Below are positions 1 to 9,033 of a stretch of DNA of 64,000 bases, piece by piece. The notes beneath the pieces are model-generated. The model was not told the origin of the DNA. It made no database searches and saw nothing but the letters and a program-made list of their open reading frames with translations. The first letter of the stretch is position 1, and each line of letters opens with the position of its first letter. The stretch spans positions 1-64,000 of the forward strand of contig NZ_AUJE01000001.1 of assembly GCF_000424065.1 (NCBI RefSeq), written 5' to 3'. The stretch is from Selenomonas ruminantium subsp. ruminantium ATCC 12561. GTDB taxonomy: Bacteria > Bacillota > Negativicutes > Selenomonadales > Selenomonadaceae. The position numbers and the translations under genes were made by a program.

Positions 1-2
1 AT

Positions 3-251
3 CACAAATTGGAAAAACAGGGAATGACCCAAAGTATGTCCCGTGTAGCCCACTGCATTGACAACGGGCCTATGGAAGGATTCTGGGGCATCCTAAAGCG
101 AGAGATGTACTACGGCAAACGATTTACCAGCAAACAGAATCTAATAGATTCGATTGAAAACTACATTCAGTATTACAACTACAAGCGTGTGCAACGTAAT
201 CTCGGAATCCTAACACCGATAGAGAAACACACCTTGTATTTAGCCGCATAA
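3..251 (+). pseudogene. IS3-family transposase (OrfB), C-terminal part, cut by window edge
   Basis: This is the C-terminal end of an integrase-type (DDE) transposase of the IS3 family. The frame is open to the left edge, so the gene starts outside the window. The visible part carries the family signature: a QSMSR stretch, then CIDNGPMEGFWGILKREM, which holds the last catalytic Glu region (family form DNAPMESFFGxLK), then the conserved N-Y-I-x-Y-Y-N tail and a LGxLTPIE-like end. About 83 residues are visible. Whether the complete element is intact cannot be judged from here. Confidence 0.9.
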
Positions 252-300
252 AAAGACCGGCAGACGAATCTACCGGCCTAAGAAATCTTATAATTTTTTA

Positions 301-326
301 TTGTCCTCTTGACGGGGAGCGGTTCA
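301..326. repeat. Probable right terminal end of the IS3-family element
   Basis: About 50 bases after the transposase stop lies a GC-rich stretch (TTGACGGGGAGCGGTTCA) ending in CA. IS3-family ends read TG...CA with a GC-rich inner part. The left end is outside the window, so the inverted repeat could not be compared. A small hairpin (ACCGGCAGACG...CTACCGG) sits between the stop and this end. Confidence 0.5.
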
Positions 327-352
327 TACAGCCCGTGTAATGGTTGTGATTC

Positions 353-715
353 TTATTGAATCAGATTGTCAGCCTGACCGATGTCTGCTGACCAGTGGCG
401 GCGTGGTGGTGGATAGTGGCGGCGTGGTGGTGGTGGTGGCGGCCGATGGTAGCGGCGGCGTTCCATTTCCCGGCGGCGGCGTTCTCTTTCCCACCGTTCA
501 CGTTCAATGCGGCGGCGTTCAGCCGGGGAGAGTTTCTCATCAATGGCAAAATCCTCAATGCCAATGGAGAAATCATAGGTTTGCATCTGCCCCGGAATCG
601 TTACGGAGAAATCGGCGGCTTGTGGTGCTGTAGCTGCTTCTGTGGTTCCCGGCATAAAGCCGAAAGCGCTGCAAATCATGGCAGCTATAGCCAGTTTTTT
701 CCATAGGTTCGGCAT
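353..715 (-). CDS. Exported Arg/Pro-rich small protein, unknown function
   Basis: A predicted exported protein of 120 residues. The start at 715 is chosen because an AGGAAGGGG Shine-Dalgarno lies just upstream; a longer frame to 748 would swallow it. Residues 1-28 form a signal peptide (PNLWKKLAIAAMICSAFGFMP, then a TEA-A cleavage-like site). A short ordered stretch follows (FSVTIPGQMQTYDFSIGIEDFAI). The last 50 residues are extremely basic: alternating Arg/Glu (ERRRIERERWERERRRR), then a proline run and RRH/RRHW motifs. This resembles an acid/base zipper or wall-binding tail, but I recognise no family. It lies next to an IS end and is transcribed towards it. Confidence 0.7.
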   Translation of the reverse strand: MPNLWKKLAIAAMICSAFGFMPGTTEAATAPQAADFSVTIPGQMQTYDFSIGIEDFAIDEKLSPAERRRIERERWERERRRREMERRRYHRPPPPPPRRHYPPPRRHWSADIGQADNLIQ

Positions 716-966
716 AATGTTCAACCCCTTCCTAGGTAATGAAGACATTGTGCTAAAACGGTTGATTTTTCATAAGACAAATCCTTATGGTACTATTATA
801 ATAAATAAAATAGAATAGTGCAATAATTTACATTGTTCCAATAATGTATACTTGAAATGTACATTGTTTTTCTGTGAAAAATCATAACTGCAGCAGGGAA
901 AAGTGTTATCGGGGGAGAATTTACAGCAATACAGAGCAGGTGCGGAACTGAGGAAGGGGTATAACT

Positions 967-2175
967 ATGAAATTCCGAGAAGTAGCGGCTGCTGGTTTGG
1001 CAGTCTTGCTTGTGTTGATTGCCTGGAATGGAGAGGCTTCCCGCCATCAATACGCTGAACGGCCGCTCAGCAGTCATTTGATGAAACCATGGCCGGTGGA
1101 AACACAGGATTCTGGTGGTGTGCTGCTCTTTTCCGACAGTCCGGAATATGTGAAGGAACATGGTATTTTGTATCGCGATGTGGTGCAGGGGGAGGCACGG
1201 ATATTTTATTATCATGTCAATATGACTGCACAGCCTGGTAGATTGGCTGTGGTACTGGAGAATCTGGGGGCGAAAAGCACAACAGTAGTCATTACCCGGG
1301 GGGCGATGTCGATACCGAGTACGACGTATTTTGAAGTTGGCAAGGGGGTGGAAATTGGCTATATGCGCATGCCGCAGCCGGAGAAGAAGGTTTTTTTGGA
1401 AGCAGCAAGTGGTAAGCTTCTTCATCCGGGCATGGACGATTTGCTGGAGCCACGGAATCTGATGTCGGGTATGTATGATTTTAGAACCAGTGAGCGTGTG
1501 CAGGTGTCTGTTGTATTTTGCCCCGCTAATGCGGATCCGGTGAGTTTTGTCCGTAATGCCAAGGTACTGCCCAAGGATAAGGAAGCATTGCGGGGGACTT
1601 TTACGGGAATGAATCGCACGGTAAAAGCCAAGCGACCGTATGACCCGGAAAAAGATGGCATGGTGTATATCTCGATTGGGGATAATCGGTATGATGCCTA
1701 TAAACAGGGGGTTGATGCTACCGATGGCAGCACGGCGCTTAACTATGGCAATTACGGCATTCTTTATCGTTATGAACTGCCGCTGCGGGGAAAAAATCCG
1801 ACCTGCATGATGCTTACTCCCTTGGGAGGGCCCTATAGCGGGGCTGTGCGGGTAGAAACGGGCAGGAAGGAAGATCGTCTGGTACATACGCCTCGGGGGC
1901 AATTGTTCTTTGGCGAGGTTACGCCACCGGATTTAGAGGCAGATATTGGCCGCGATATACTGTTGACGGAGAATTTCGAACTGACGAATATTGGCAATTT
2001 CAATGCCTATAAGCGGTTTGCTCTGGAGTATTCACCACCGGGCGCATCGAATATGCCTGTACTGCTTATTTTGGCACCGAGCAGGGCGCGGCGCAGTATG
2101 TTTGACCGGCAGCGGCGTGGCACCATTGTCCATCGAGAAAGGTCTTTACACCGTAATAGAAGTGGGCTATACTAA
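967..2175 (+). CDS. Exported protein of unknown function, 3' end possibly frameshifted
   Basis: A 402-residue predicted exported protein with a strong AGGAAGGGG ribosome site 9 bases before the ATG. Residues 1-24 form a signal peptide (AAAGLAVLLVLIAW). The body is a beta-rich sequence without a family I know. The last 30 residues (from about 367) are unusually basic (SRARRSMFDRQRRG) and look out of frame. Adding one T in the run at 2069-2072 gives FGTEQGAAQYV, and adding one T at 2101-2103 then gives TGSGVAPLSIEKGLYTVIEV, both natural-looking protein. The gene may therefore be a recent pseudogene or carry homopolymer sequence errors. Confidence 0.7.
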   Translation: MKFREVAAAGLAVLLVLIAWNGEASRHQYAERPLSSHLMKPWPVETQDSGGVLLFSDSPEYVKEHGILYRDVVQGEARIFYYHVNMTAQPGRLAVVLENLGAKSTTVVITRGAMSIPSTTYFEVGKGVEIGYMRMPQPEKKVFLEAASGKLLHPGMDDLLEPRNLMSGMYDFRTSERVQVSVVFCPANADPVSFVRNAKVLPKDKEALRGTFTGMNRTVKAKRPYDPEKDGMVYISIGDNRYDAYKQGVDATDGSTALNYGNYGILYRYELPLRGKNPTCMMLTPLGGPYSGAVRVETGRKEDRLVHTPRGQLFFGEVTPPDLEADIGRDILLTENFELTNIGNFNAYKRFALEYSPPGASNMPVLLILAPSRARRSMFDRQRRGTIVHRERSLHRNRSGLY

Positions 2176-2234
2176 TCTAAAGAGTCTGATATTTCAGTTT
2201 TTGTTTTGGCAGTTTGTTCGTGAGGAGGGATTTT

Positions 2235-2849
2235 ATGTTTCGCAAGTTGTTTTCCGCACTGGTGCTGGGCTTGATTATGATCTTGTCCGTGAATGCCTGT
2301 CAGGCGGGTACTTTCCAGAAGCTGTACGAGATACGGCTTTCGTCGGCCAAGTTGGGTTCAGACCAAGCTTGGTCCAGGACGTTTAACACTATGGACGGGG
2401 ATTTGAAGCTGCAATTTCGGCGTCTGGCCGGGGAGGGCGATGCCAAGCGCTTCCATCTTACGGTAAAGCTGGGGAAAAAATACGTGTTTAAGAAACATTT
2501 CCCGGAGGTTGAGGGCGGTTACTCCATTATGGTCATTAAGGATACGTCTACCAGTCGTATGTTCTATGCCGTGCAGTCCATTGATCAGGCCTATCTGTAT
2601 GGTTATGAAGGAGAAACGGCCAAGTTTGAAACCTATATCGACAGCGATAACTACTTGAATAAATATAATGGTGATTCGATTATTGCGGTGACGAAGGGGG
2701 GCGACTTGATTCTGGCCTTTGAACCGCCTTATGCCTCCCGTGTAGCACCAAATCAGCGCTATAGCTTCTTCTGGGATAATAATACAATCTGGTTTGCTTA
2801 TCGTGATTTGGGAACCGGCTATGGCCCCATCTATAACGAAAGCCAGTGA
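2235..2849 (+). CDS. Exported protein of unknown function
   Basis: A 204-residue predicted exported protein. The start at 2235 follows a GAGGAGGG Shine-Dalgarno at the proper distance; a TTG 21 bases earlier would overlap it. Residues 1-25 form a signal peptide (KLFSALVLGLIMILSVNACQA). The mature part is rich in aromatic and charged residues and looks like a compact beta domain (YSFFWDNNTIWFAYRDLGTGYGP near the end). It follows the previous exported protein by about 60 bases and is probably co-transcribed with it. Function unknown. Confidence 0.75.
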   Translation: MFRKLFSALVLGLIMILSVNACQAGTFQKLYEIRLSSAKLGSDQAWSRTFNTMDGDLKLQFRRLAGEGDAKRFHLTVKLGKKYVFKKHFPEVEGGYSIMVIKDTSTSRMFYAVQSIDQAYLYGYEGETAKFETYIDSDNYLNKYNGDSIIAVTKGGDLILAFEPPYASRVAPNQRYSFFWDNNTIWFAYRDLGTGYGPIYNESQ

Positions 2850-2890
2850 TGAAGACTTGAGGCTGGGGGCAATAGTATGTTGAACAAGAA

Positions 2891-2934
2891 AGTCCTGTAT
2901 GAATCTTTTGACGGTGGAAGATTCATACAGGGCT
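2891..2934 (+). terminator. Intrinsic terminator after the exported-protein genes
   Basis: A 14-bp perfect stem (CCTGTATGAATCTT at 2894-2907 with its complement at 2918-2931), extended by a few more pairs on both sides. It is followed by a moderately T-rich stretch. Confidence 0.75.
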
Positions 2935-3010
2935 TTATCAATTTTGGGTAGGCTTTTTAGGCTTATTGTGCTAAAATGGAATCTAGTATGTAAGAAAGGC
3001 GGGAATCCTG

Positions 3011-3451
3011 ATGAAAATAACGATTGGCAGCGATCATGGTGCTGTCCAGCTCAAAGAAGAAGTGAAAATGGTTCTGAAGGAATACGGCGACGTTGAGGTA
3101 AAAGACGTGGGCACCTTCGGTACGGATTCGGTTGATTATCCCGATATTGCCGAAAAGGTCTGCGGCGATGTGGTAAGCGGCAAGGCGGATCGCGGCATTG
3201 TGCTCTGCGGCACGGGCATTGGCATTTCCATTGCCGCCAACAAGATTAAAGGCATTCGCTGCGCACTTTGCAACGATGTGTTCTCGGCCAAGATGTGCCG
3301 TCAGCACAATGATGCCAATGTTCTGGCTATGGGCGGCCGCGTAATGGGCTTTGGCCCTGCCGGCGAAATCGTCCGGGCCTTTGTGGAAGGCAAGTTTGAA
3401 GGCGGCCGTCATGAACGCCGGGTAAATAAAATCATGGCATTGGAAAAATAA
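3011..3451 (+). CDS. rpiB: Ribose-5-phosphate isomerase B
   Basis: Interconverts ribose 5-phosphate and ribulose 5-phosphate in the pentose phosphate pathway. Length (146 residues) and sequence match the RpiB/LacAB family: the N-terminal IGSDHGA phosphate-binding motif (Asp8, His9), the catalytic Cys66 in VLCGTGIGISIAANK, and the conserved RxxHNDANVLAMGGR block. It heads a probable run rpiB-glyA-upp-ychF, a grouping common in Firmicutes and Negativicutes. Confidence 0.96.
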   Translation: MKITIGSDHGAVQLKEEVKMVLKEYGDVEVKDVGTFGTDSVDYPDIAEKVCGDVVSGKADRGIVLCGTGIGISIAANKIKGIRCALCNDVFSAKMCRQHNDANVLAMGGRVMGFGPAGEIVRAFVEGKFEGGRHERRVNKIMALEK

Positions 3452-3533
3452 AAGCCAGGATTAAAGCAAGTAAGGTAGTGAAAGTTAGGTAAAGTTTTTT
3501 GGTCTGAGCTAATGGCTCAAAGGAGGTCTCTAC

Positions 3534-4787
3534 ATGAATCTAAAGGAAGTTCTGCAGCAGTCTGATCCGGAAATCGCCAAGTATGTCAATAGTGAGTTGA
3601 ACCGCCAGCGGGAGAAACTGGAGCTTATCGCTTCGGAAAATATTGTCAGTCCTGCTGTGCTCGCTGCTCAGGGCAGTGTGCTCACGAACAAGTATGCCGA
3701 AGGTTATCCCGGCAAAAGATATTATGGCGGCTGTGAATTCGTGGATGAAGTAGAGACGCTGGCCATTGAACGGGCGAAAAAACTCTTTGGTGCAGAGTAC
3801 GCCAATGTGCAGCCGCATTCCGGTGCCCAGGCCAACATGGCGGTGTTCTTTGCCCTGTTGCAGCCCGGTGACACGGTGATGGGCATGAACCTCAACGATG
3901 GCGGTCATCTGACTCATGGCTCGCCGGTCAATATGTCCGGCAAGTACTTCAAGATTGTGCCCTATGGCGTGGACAAGGAAACGGAAACCATCGACTATGA
4001 TGCGTTGGAGGCCCAGGCAAAGGAATGCAAGCCGAAGCTCATTGTGGCAGGAGCGTCTGCCTATGCACGTACGCTTGATTTCCCGCGACTGGCAGAAATC
4101 GCCCATGGTGTTGGCGCATACCTGATGGTGGATATCGCCCATATTGCCGGCCTTGTGGCGGCAGGTGAGCACCCAAGCCCGATTCCCTATGCCGATGTGG
4201 TCACGACAACGACCCACAAGACCCTGCGCGGCCCGCGTGGCGGCATGATTCTCTGTAAAGATGCAGAGTTTGGCAAGCAGTTCAATAAGGCGGTATTCCC
4301 CGGCATTCAGGGCGGGCCTTTGATGCACGTTATCGCTGCTAAGGCGGTGGCTTTGGGCGAAGCGTTGAAACCTGAGTTCAAGGAATATGCCAAACAGGTG
4401 GTTAAAAATGCGGCAGTTCTGGCCAAGACTTTGCAGGAGGAAGGCTTCCGCATCGTGTCCGGTGGTACGGACAATCATCTGATGCTGGTTGACCTTACGA
4501 ATAAGGGGATTACGGGTAAGACAGCACAGACGGTGCTCGATGAAGTGAACATCACCGCCAACCGCAATACCATTCCGTTCGAACCATTGTCGCCCTTTGT
4601 GACCAGTGGCCTGCGCCTGGGGACACCTGCCCTCACTACCCGGGGCTTTAAGGAAGCCGACTTGCAGGAAGTCGGCAAAATCATCGCTCTTGTTCTGAGC
4701 GATGCAGAAAATGAGGAAAAGAAAGCCGAAGCACGGGAGCGTGTAGCTGCCCTGTGCAAGAAATATCCGCTCTATGCAGAGATGTAA
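3534..4787 (+). CDS. glyA: Serine hydroxymethyltransferase
   Basis: PLP enzyme that converts serine and tetrahydrofolate to glycine and methylene-tetrahydrofolate, the main source of one-carbon units. It is 417 residues, normal for the family. Signatures are [11 protein letters not shown] near the N-terminus, the cofactor-binding Lys229 in [14 protein letters not shown], and the [12 protein letters not shown] block. An AAAGGAGG site precedes the ATG. A short hairpin (TGAGC/GCTCA) sits just before the ribosome site. Upp starts 12 bases after the stop. Confidence 0.97.
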   Translation: MNLKEVLQQSDPEIAKYVNSELNRQREKLELIASENIVSPAVLAAQGSVLTNKYAEGYPGKRYYGGCEFVDEVETLAIERAKKLFGAEYANVQPHSGAQANMAVFFALLQPGDTVMGMNLNDGGHLTHGSPVNMSGKYFKIVPYGVDKETETIDYDALEAQAKECKPKLIVAGASAYARTLDFPRLAEIAHGVGAYLMVDIAHIAGLVAAGEHPSPIPYADVVTTTTHKTLRGPRGGMILCKDAEFGKQFNKAVFPGIQGGPLMHVIAAKAVALGEALKPEFKEYAKQVVKNAAVLAKTLQEEGFRIVSGGTDNHLMLVDLTNKGITGKTAQTVLDEVNITANRNTIPFEPLSPFVTSGLRLGTPALTTRGFKEADLQEVGKIIALVLSDAENEEKKAEARERVAALCKKYPLYAEM

Positions 4788-4799
4788 AGGAGAATGAAC

Positions 4800-5438
4800 A
4801 TGTCTGACAAGCTTAATGTAAATGTAATTGACCATCCTCTGATTCAGCATAAACTCACCATGATGCGCCAGAAGGACACGGGCACGAAAGACTTCCGCGA
4901 ACTCTTAGAAGAAATCGCTATGCTCATGACCTACGAGATTACCCGGGATTTTCCGCTCAAAGACATCGAAATCGAAACCCCGGTGGCTAAATGTACCGCA
5001 AAGGTGCTGGCTGGCAAGAAAGTGGGCGTTGTACCCATTCTGCGTGCTGGACTGGGCATGCTGAACGGCGTGGTCAATATGATTCCTGCTGCCCGTGTGG
5101 GTCATGTAGGCATGTACCGTGACCCCAAGACTCTGAAGCCGGTGGAATACTACTGCAAGCTGCCCGGTGATGTGGAAGAACGCACCCTGATTGTGGTTGA
5201 CCCCATGCTGGCAACGGGCGGCAGTGCCTCCGCAGCCCTGTCCCTCCTGAAGGAAAAAGGTGCAACGAGTCTGACGCTGATGTGCCTCGTAGCTGCGCCT
5301 GAGGGCATTAAGGTTATCAATGAAGACCATCCCGATGTACCGGTTTATGTAGCTGCTATTGATGAAAAGCTCAATGAAAAAGGCTATATCGTACCAGGCC
5401 TCGGCGATGCTGGCGACCGTATTTTCGGTACGCTGTAA
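4800..5438 (+). CDS. upp: Uracil phosphoribosyltransferase
   Basis: Salvages uracil to UMP using PRPP. 212 residues, normal for Upp. The PRPP-binding loop is [12 protein letters not shown], and the uracil-binding C-terminal region [12 protein letters not shown] is present. Of two ATGs six bases apart, the second (4800) is preferred because it lies 7 bases from the AAAGGAG site, while the first lies only 1 base away. Just downstream of glyA, in the same transcription unit. Confidence 0.96.
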   Translation: MSDKLNVNVIDHPLIQHKLTMMRQKDTGTKDFRELLEEIAMLMTYEITRDFPLKDIEIETPVAKCTAKVLAGKKVGVVPILRAGLGMLNGVVNMIPAARVGHVGMYRDPKTLKPVEYYCKLPGDVEERTLIVVDPMLATGGSASAALSLLKEKGATSLTLMCLVAAPEGIKVINEDHPDVPVYVAAIDEKLNEKGYIVPGLGDAGDRIFGTL

Positions 5439-5460
5439 TTATGATGAGGTGTTTTAGAAA

Positions 5461-6567
5461 TTGAGTAATTTAGAAGTCGGTATTGTGGGCCTGCCCAACG
5501 TGGGCAAGAGCACCCTTTTTAATGCCATCACCAAGGCCGGAGCAGAAGCGGCCAACTTCCCCTTCTGCACCATCGAACCCAATGTGGGCGTAGTAGCTGT
5601 TCCCGATGAACGCTTGAACGTGCTGCATAAGATGTATGATTCCAAGAAGACTACGCCGGCATCTGTCCGTTTCGTGGACATTGCAGGCCTCGTTAAAGGC
5701 GCTGCCAATGGCGAAGGCCTGGGCAACAAGTTCCTCGAACATATCCGTCAGGTAGATGCTGTGGCCCATGTGGTGCGCTGCTTTGACGATGCCAACATCA
5801 CCCATGTGGAAGGCGGCGTTGACCCGCTGCGCGATATCGACATCATTCAGACGGAATTGTGCCTTGCTGACCTCGAAGTCGTGGAAAAGCGCATCATGCG
5901 TTTGGCCAAGATTGCCAAATCCGGCAACAAGGAAGCCAAGGTGGAAGACGAAATCCTGCGCCGTGTCAAGGAAAGCCTCGATAACGGCAAACCGGCCCGT
6001 CAGGTGGAACTCACTGCAGATGAGCTCGAAATGATTAAGGACATCAACCTGCTGACCTTGAAGCCGACCCTCTATGTCACCAATGTGGCTGAAGACGAAG
6101 TGGCTACGGCTTATGAGGAAAATGCCTACGTGCAGAAGGTCAAGGAATTTGCCAAGGCCGAAAATGCTGAGGTGGTGGCTATCTCTGCCCGCGTAGAGGC
6201 AGAAATCGCTGAACTCGATGCCGAAGAAGCCAAGGCGTTCTTAGAGGATTTGGGCGAAACGGAAAGCGGCCTTGACCGTCTGATTAAAGCGGCCTTTGAC
6301 CTCTTGGGCCTGCAGACCTTCCTGACCGCTGGCCCGGACGAATGCCGTGCCTGGACGATTACCAAGGGAACAACGGCACCGAAGGCTGCCGGCAAGATTC
6401 ACACGGACTTCGAACGCGGCTTTATCCGCGCCGAAATCGTCAATTACGATGACCTCGTAGCCAATGGCAGTGTAGCTGCTGCCCGAGAAAAAGGTCAGGT
6501 TCGCGTCGAAGGCAAGGACTATGTGATGCAGGACGGCGATGTGGTAAACTTCCGTTTCAACGTATAA
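5461..6567 (+). CDS. ychF: YchF/Obg-like ATPase
   Basis: Ribosome-associated P-loop ATPase of the Obg-HflX group, linked in other bacteria to translation and oxidative stress control. 368 residues. The P-loop is GLPNVGKST (10-18), the switch region contains DIAGLVKGA, and a C-terminal TGS domain ends with VNFRFNV. It starts with TTG; a GAGGTG site lies upstream and no ATG is better placed. Last gene of the rpiB-glyA-upp run. Confidence 0.95.
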   Translation: MSNLEVGIVGLPNVGKSTLFNAITKAGAEAANFPFCTIEPNVGVVAVPDERLNVLHKMYDSKKTTPASVRFVDIAGLVKGAANGEGLGNKFLEHIRQVDAVAHVVRCFDDANITHVEGGVDPLRDIDIIQTELCLADLEVVEKRIMRLAKIAKSGNKEAKVEDEILRRVKESLDNGKPARQVELTADELEMIKDINLLTLKPTLYVTNVAEDEVATAYEENAYVQKVKEFAKAENAEVVAISARVEAEIAELDAEEAKAFLEDLGETESGLDRLIKAAFDLLGLQTFLTAGPDECRAWTITKGTTAPKAAGKIHTDFERGFIRAEIVNYDDLVANGSVAAAREKGQVRVEGKDYVMQDGDVVNFRFNV

Positions 6568-6580
6568 TATCAGCATATAA

Positions 6581-6605
6581 AAAAGCTCCCTTAATGGGAG
6601 CTTTT
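6581..6605. terminator. Bidirectional terminator, overlapping the stop of the convergent gene
   Basis: A perfect 10-bp stem (AAAAGCTCCC / GGGAGCTTTT) with a 5-base loop. It can end ychF on the plus strand and the amidase gene on the minus strand. The amidase stop codon (6591-6593) lies in the loop, so the hairpin is partly coding. Confidence 0.9.
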
Positions 6606-7385
6606 CTCATAAAGTTTAGGGCGTCTGTCGCCAAAGACATTCATGGATTCTTTGATTTGTGCTTGTATGGCCAGCCGCAGATTGCCCTGCAGGATAGTTT
6701 CTTCCTCGTTGGCTTCGGCCAGGATTTCTCCCCAGGGGTCAATGATGGCGGAATGCCCTGCCAGTTTTTGGTCACTGCCGTCAGTGCCGGAAGCATTGCA
6801 GGCGACAATAAAAAGTTGATTTTCGATAGCTCTTGACCGAATAAGGGTCTGCCAGTGTATCAGCCGCTTCAGCGGCCAGGCTGCAGGGATAAAGAGTACG
6901 GAGATACCCGCAAGGGACAGCGCTCGTGCTGCTTCGGGGAAGCGTACATCATAACAGACCAGAATGCCGCATTTTATTCCGTCCAGCGTGAAGGTCACGA
7001 GCTTATCACCGGGAATAAAATCAGCAGACTCTCCGCTGGGAGAGAACAGATGCGTCTTATGATAAGTGGAAACAAGATGTCCCAAACGGTCAAAGATATA
7101 GCTGGTGTTAAATACCTTATCACCGATAGCATTAGCCACTGTGCCGCCCACCACATTGACCTGATACTTTTGGGCAATGGCCGCAAGCGCCTCGCGGGTT
7201 TGGCGGCCATCGGCATCAGCGTAAGAAAGTACAGGCCGTGGGTAAAAGCCCAACCGCCAAAGTTCTGGCAGGAGCAGTACATCAGGACGCTGCTCCATGG
7301 CCTGCGCTGCCATGCGGTAGAGATTGTCGATATTTTTTTCCGGCTCACCTAAAGCCACCTGCATCTGTAAAATCGCGGCTTTCAC
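6591..7385 (-). CDS. Carbon-nitrogen hydrolase (omega-amidase/nitrilase family)
   Basis: A 264-residue member of the nitrilase superfamily, in the Nit2/YafV-like branch that hydrolyses alpha-keto-acid amides in metabolite repair. The Glu-Lys-Cys triad is visible as Glu41 (LLPELW), Lys109 (TYHKTHLF) and Cys143 (GILVCYDVRFPEAAR). The GTG at 7385 is preferred: a GAGG site lies 8 bases before it, whereas a GTG three codons earlier overlaps that site. The substrate is an inference from family resemblance. Confidence 0.88.
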   Translation of the reverse strand: MKAAILQMQVALGEPEKNIDNLYRMAAQAMEQRPDVLLLPELWRLGFYPRPVLSYADADGRQTREALAAIAQKYQVNVVGGTVANAIGDKVFNTSYIFDRLGHLVSTYHKTHLFSPSGESADFIPGDKLVTFTLDGIKCGILVCYDVRFPEAARALSLAGISVLFIPAAWPLKRLIHWQTLIRSRAIENQLFIVACNASGTDGSDQKLAGHSAIIDPWGEILAEANEEETILQGNLRLAIQAQIKESMNVFGDRRPKLYEKSSH

Positions 7386-7419
7386 AAAAAACACCTCAAC
7401 AGCAGAAAGGATAAATATT

Positions 7420-7620
7420 ATGGAAAAGATAACCTACGCTTTAGGCGATATTGTCCGTCTGAAAAAGAAGCACCCCTGTGGCAGTTTCAATTGGGAAATC
7501 CTGCGCACAGGCATGGATTTCCGTTTGAAATGCCAGGGGTGTGGTCATCTTATCCTCATTCCCCGCACCAAATTTGAAAAGATGGTTAAGGGTAAAGTGG
7601 AAAATCAGCCGAAGAACTGA
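7420..7620 (+). CDS. DUF951 family protein
   Basis: A 66-residue cytoplasmic protein of the DUF951 family, recognised by its start (ALGDIVRLKKKHPCGSFNWEI), then GMDFRLKCQGCGH, with three cysteines that may form a small metal site. In other Firmicutes it is a short conserved gene of unknown role, often near ychF. The ATG at 7420 follows an AGAAAGG site. It diverges from the amidase gene and its 3' end overlaps the next, convergent gene by 16 bases. Confidence 0.85.
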   Translation: MEKITYALGDIVRLKKKHPCGSFNWEILRTGMDFRLKCQGCGHLILIPRTKFEKMVKGKVENQPKN

Positions 7621-7931
7621 TAGTAGAGATTGATTAAGAACAAAGCCACAGCAAGACCGATGGAACCCATACTGGCGGCGTTGACATAAGCTTTGACCTT
7701 ATCGGAAAAGCCGGCGTGGCGGTAGAGATACGTAAGGGTAAGGGAAAGTGTCAGCAGGAAGTACATCGCCCTGTTGGTATTATCAAAATGCTCCCAGCCG
7801 ATGAAAGTCAGGACAAAGGTCAGACCAATCATAATCAGCAGGAAATAATCCTTGCCTACTTTTGGCTGAGGTTCCTGCTTTACTGCTTTGGGATGCAGCT
7901 TGTTCTGCAATTTCTTATATTGTTTGGACAT
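7605..7931 (-). CDS. Small membrane protein, unknown function
   Basis: A 108-residue protein with a basic cytoplasmic head (KQYKKLQNKLHPKAVKQ) and about three membrane segments (FLLIMIGLTFVLTFIGW; AMYFLLTLSLTLTYLY; SIGLAVALFLINLYYQFF). An AGGAGC site precedes the ATG. I recognise no family. Confidence 0.75.
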   Translation of the reverse strand: MSKQYKKLQNKLHPKAVKQEPQPKVGKDYFLLIMIGLTFVLTFIGWEHFDNTNRAMYFLLTLSLTLTYLYRHAGFSDKVKAYVNAASMGSIGLAVALFLINLYYQFFG

Positions 7932-7960
7932 ATTTATAGCTCCTATCTAATGAAATAATA

Positions 7961-7995
7961 AAAACCTGCTCTTAGTATACCATAGAGCAGGTTTT
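7961..7995. terminator. Stem-loop terminator at the head of the small membrane gene
   Basis: A 12-bp stem (AAAACCTGCTCT / AGAGCAGGTTTT) followed by a T run on the plus strand. It lies upstream of the minus-strand membrane gene and just before the truncated receiver gene. Its loop contains TATACT on the minus strand, which could serve as the -10 of the membrane gene. Confidence 0.75.
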
Positions 7996-8025
7996 TTGGC
8001 TATTGTGGCGAAGTAAGAAAACATA

Positions 8026-8976
8026 GTGACGCAATTAAAACAGACGCAGGTGCAGGTGGAAACCGTACTCAGCGGCTATGAATGTCTGGCCAGGGCGGAA
8101 AAGGAGCATTTTGATTTAATCTTCCTCGACCATCGCATGCCGGGGCTGGATGGCATTGAAACCTTGCATCGTCTGCAGAAGCTGAACCAAGAGGAAAATG
8201 CCCTGAACGTGCATACTCCGGTGGTGGCACTTACGGCCAATGCGGTCAGCGGAGCGCGGGAGGAATACATTGCGGCAGGTTTTGACGATTACCTGACCAA
8301 GCCCATTGACAGTCGTAAGCTGGAGGATTTGCTGCGCAGTATGCTGCCCAAAGAGAAAGTGCGGGCGGCAGGTGTGTTAGCCGTACCCGCAGAGGAAAAA
8401 CTGCCCGACTGGCTGGAATACGTCAGCGGTCTGGAACCGTATAAGGGCGTGGAGCATTGCGGCTCGGTGGCCGCCTATCTCGATGCCCTGCGCGTCTTTG
8501 CCGAATCCATTGAGAGCAACGCTGCTGAGATACAGCGTTACTTTGAAACGGAGGACTGCCGGAACTACACGACCAAAGTCCATGCGCTCAAAAGTACGGC
8601 CAGGGTTATCGGGGCCACGGAACTATCCGAAAAAGCCCGCCGGCTGGAAGATGCCGGCAACAATGGCTATGCGGAGGAAATCAAGGCAAATACCTTGCCG
8701 CTGCTGGAACTATACCGCAGCTTTGCCGTGAGTCTTTCACCGATAATTCCTGAGGATAATGCCGGGGAAAAATCGCCCATTAGTCCGGAGGAACTATCTG
8801 AAGCCTGGGAAGCTATGGGCGAGATTGCTGCAAGCTTTGACTATGACAGCCTGATGTATATGTTAGGGGAACTATCCGCTTATCAGCTGCCCGCTGCGGA
8901 GGCAGAAAAACTGGCCAAAATCCAAAGGGCCGCGGCAGTTCCTGATTGGGCAGCATTACAGAAGATTCTTAGCTAA
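8026..8976 (+). pseudogene. Truncated receiver-Hpt protein (remnant of a hybrid two-component kinase)
   Basis: The reading frame opens inside a receiver domain. The phospho-acceptor Asp35 (LIFLDHRMPG) and Lys92 (YLTKPID) are present, but the first beta strand and the acidic pair that bind Mg are missing; about 20 residues are lost. An Hpt domain follows with an intact phospho-histidine, His186 (HALKSTARVIGA). The last 65 residues form a tail module that resembles the tail of the FIST-domain kinase at 20.4-22.7 kb. The only possible start is a GTG with no ribosome site, three codons after an in-frame stop. It is best read as a 5'-deleted gene, possibly still expressed. Confidence 0.75.
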
Positions 8977-9033
8977 TTGGATTGTGAATAAATTGTACAC
9001 ATTGTAATATTTAGATAATTATGCTAAAATAAG

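Noticed and set aside
796-1902. 368-codon open frame on the minus strand over the exported-protein gene
   Set aside because: Antisense to a gene with signal peptide and ribosome site; the sequence is rich in His, Arg and Pro as in shadows.
3540-4850. 436-codon open frame on the minus strand over glyA
   Set aside because: Antisense shadow of a conserved enzyme.
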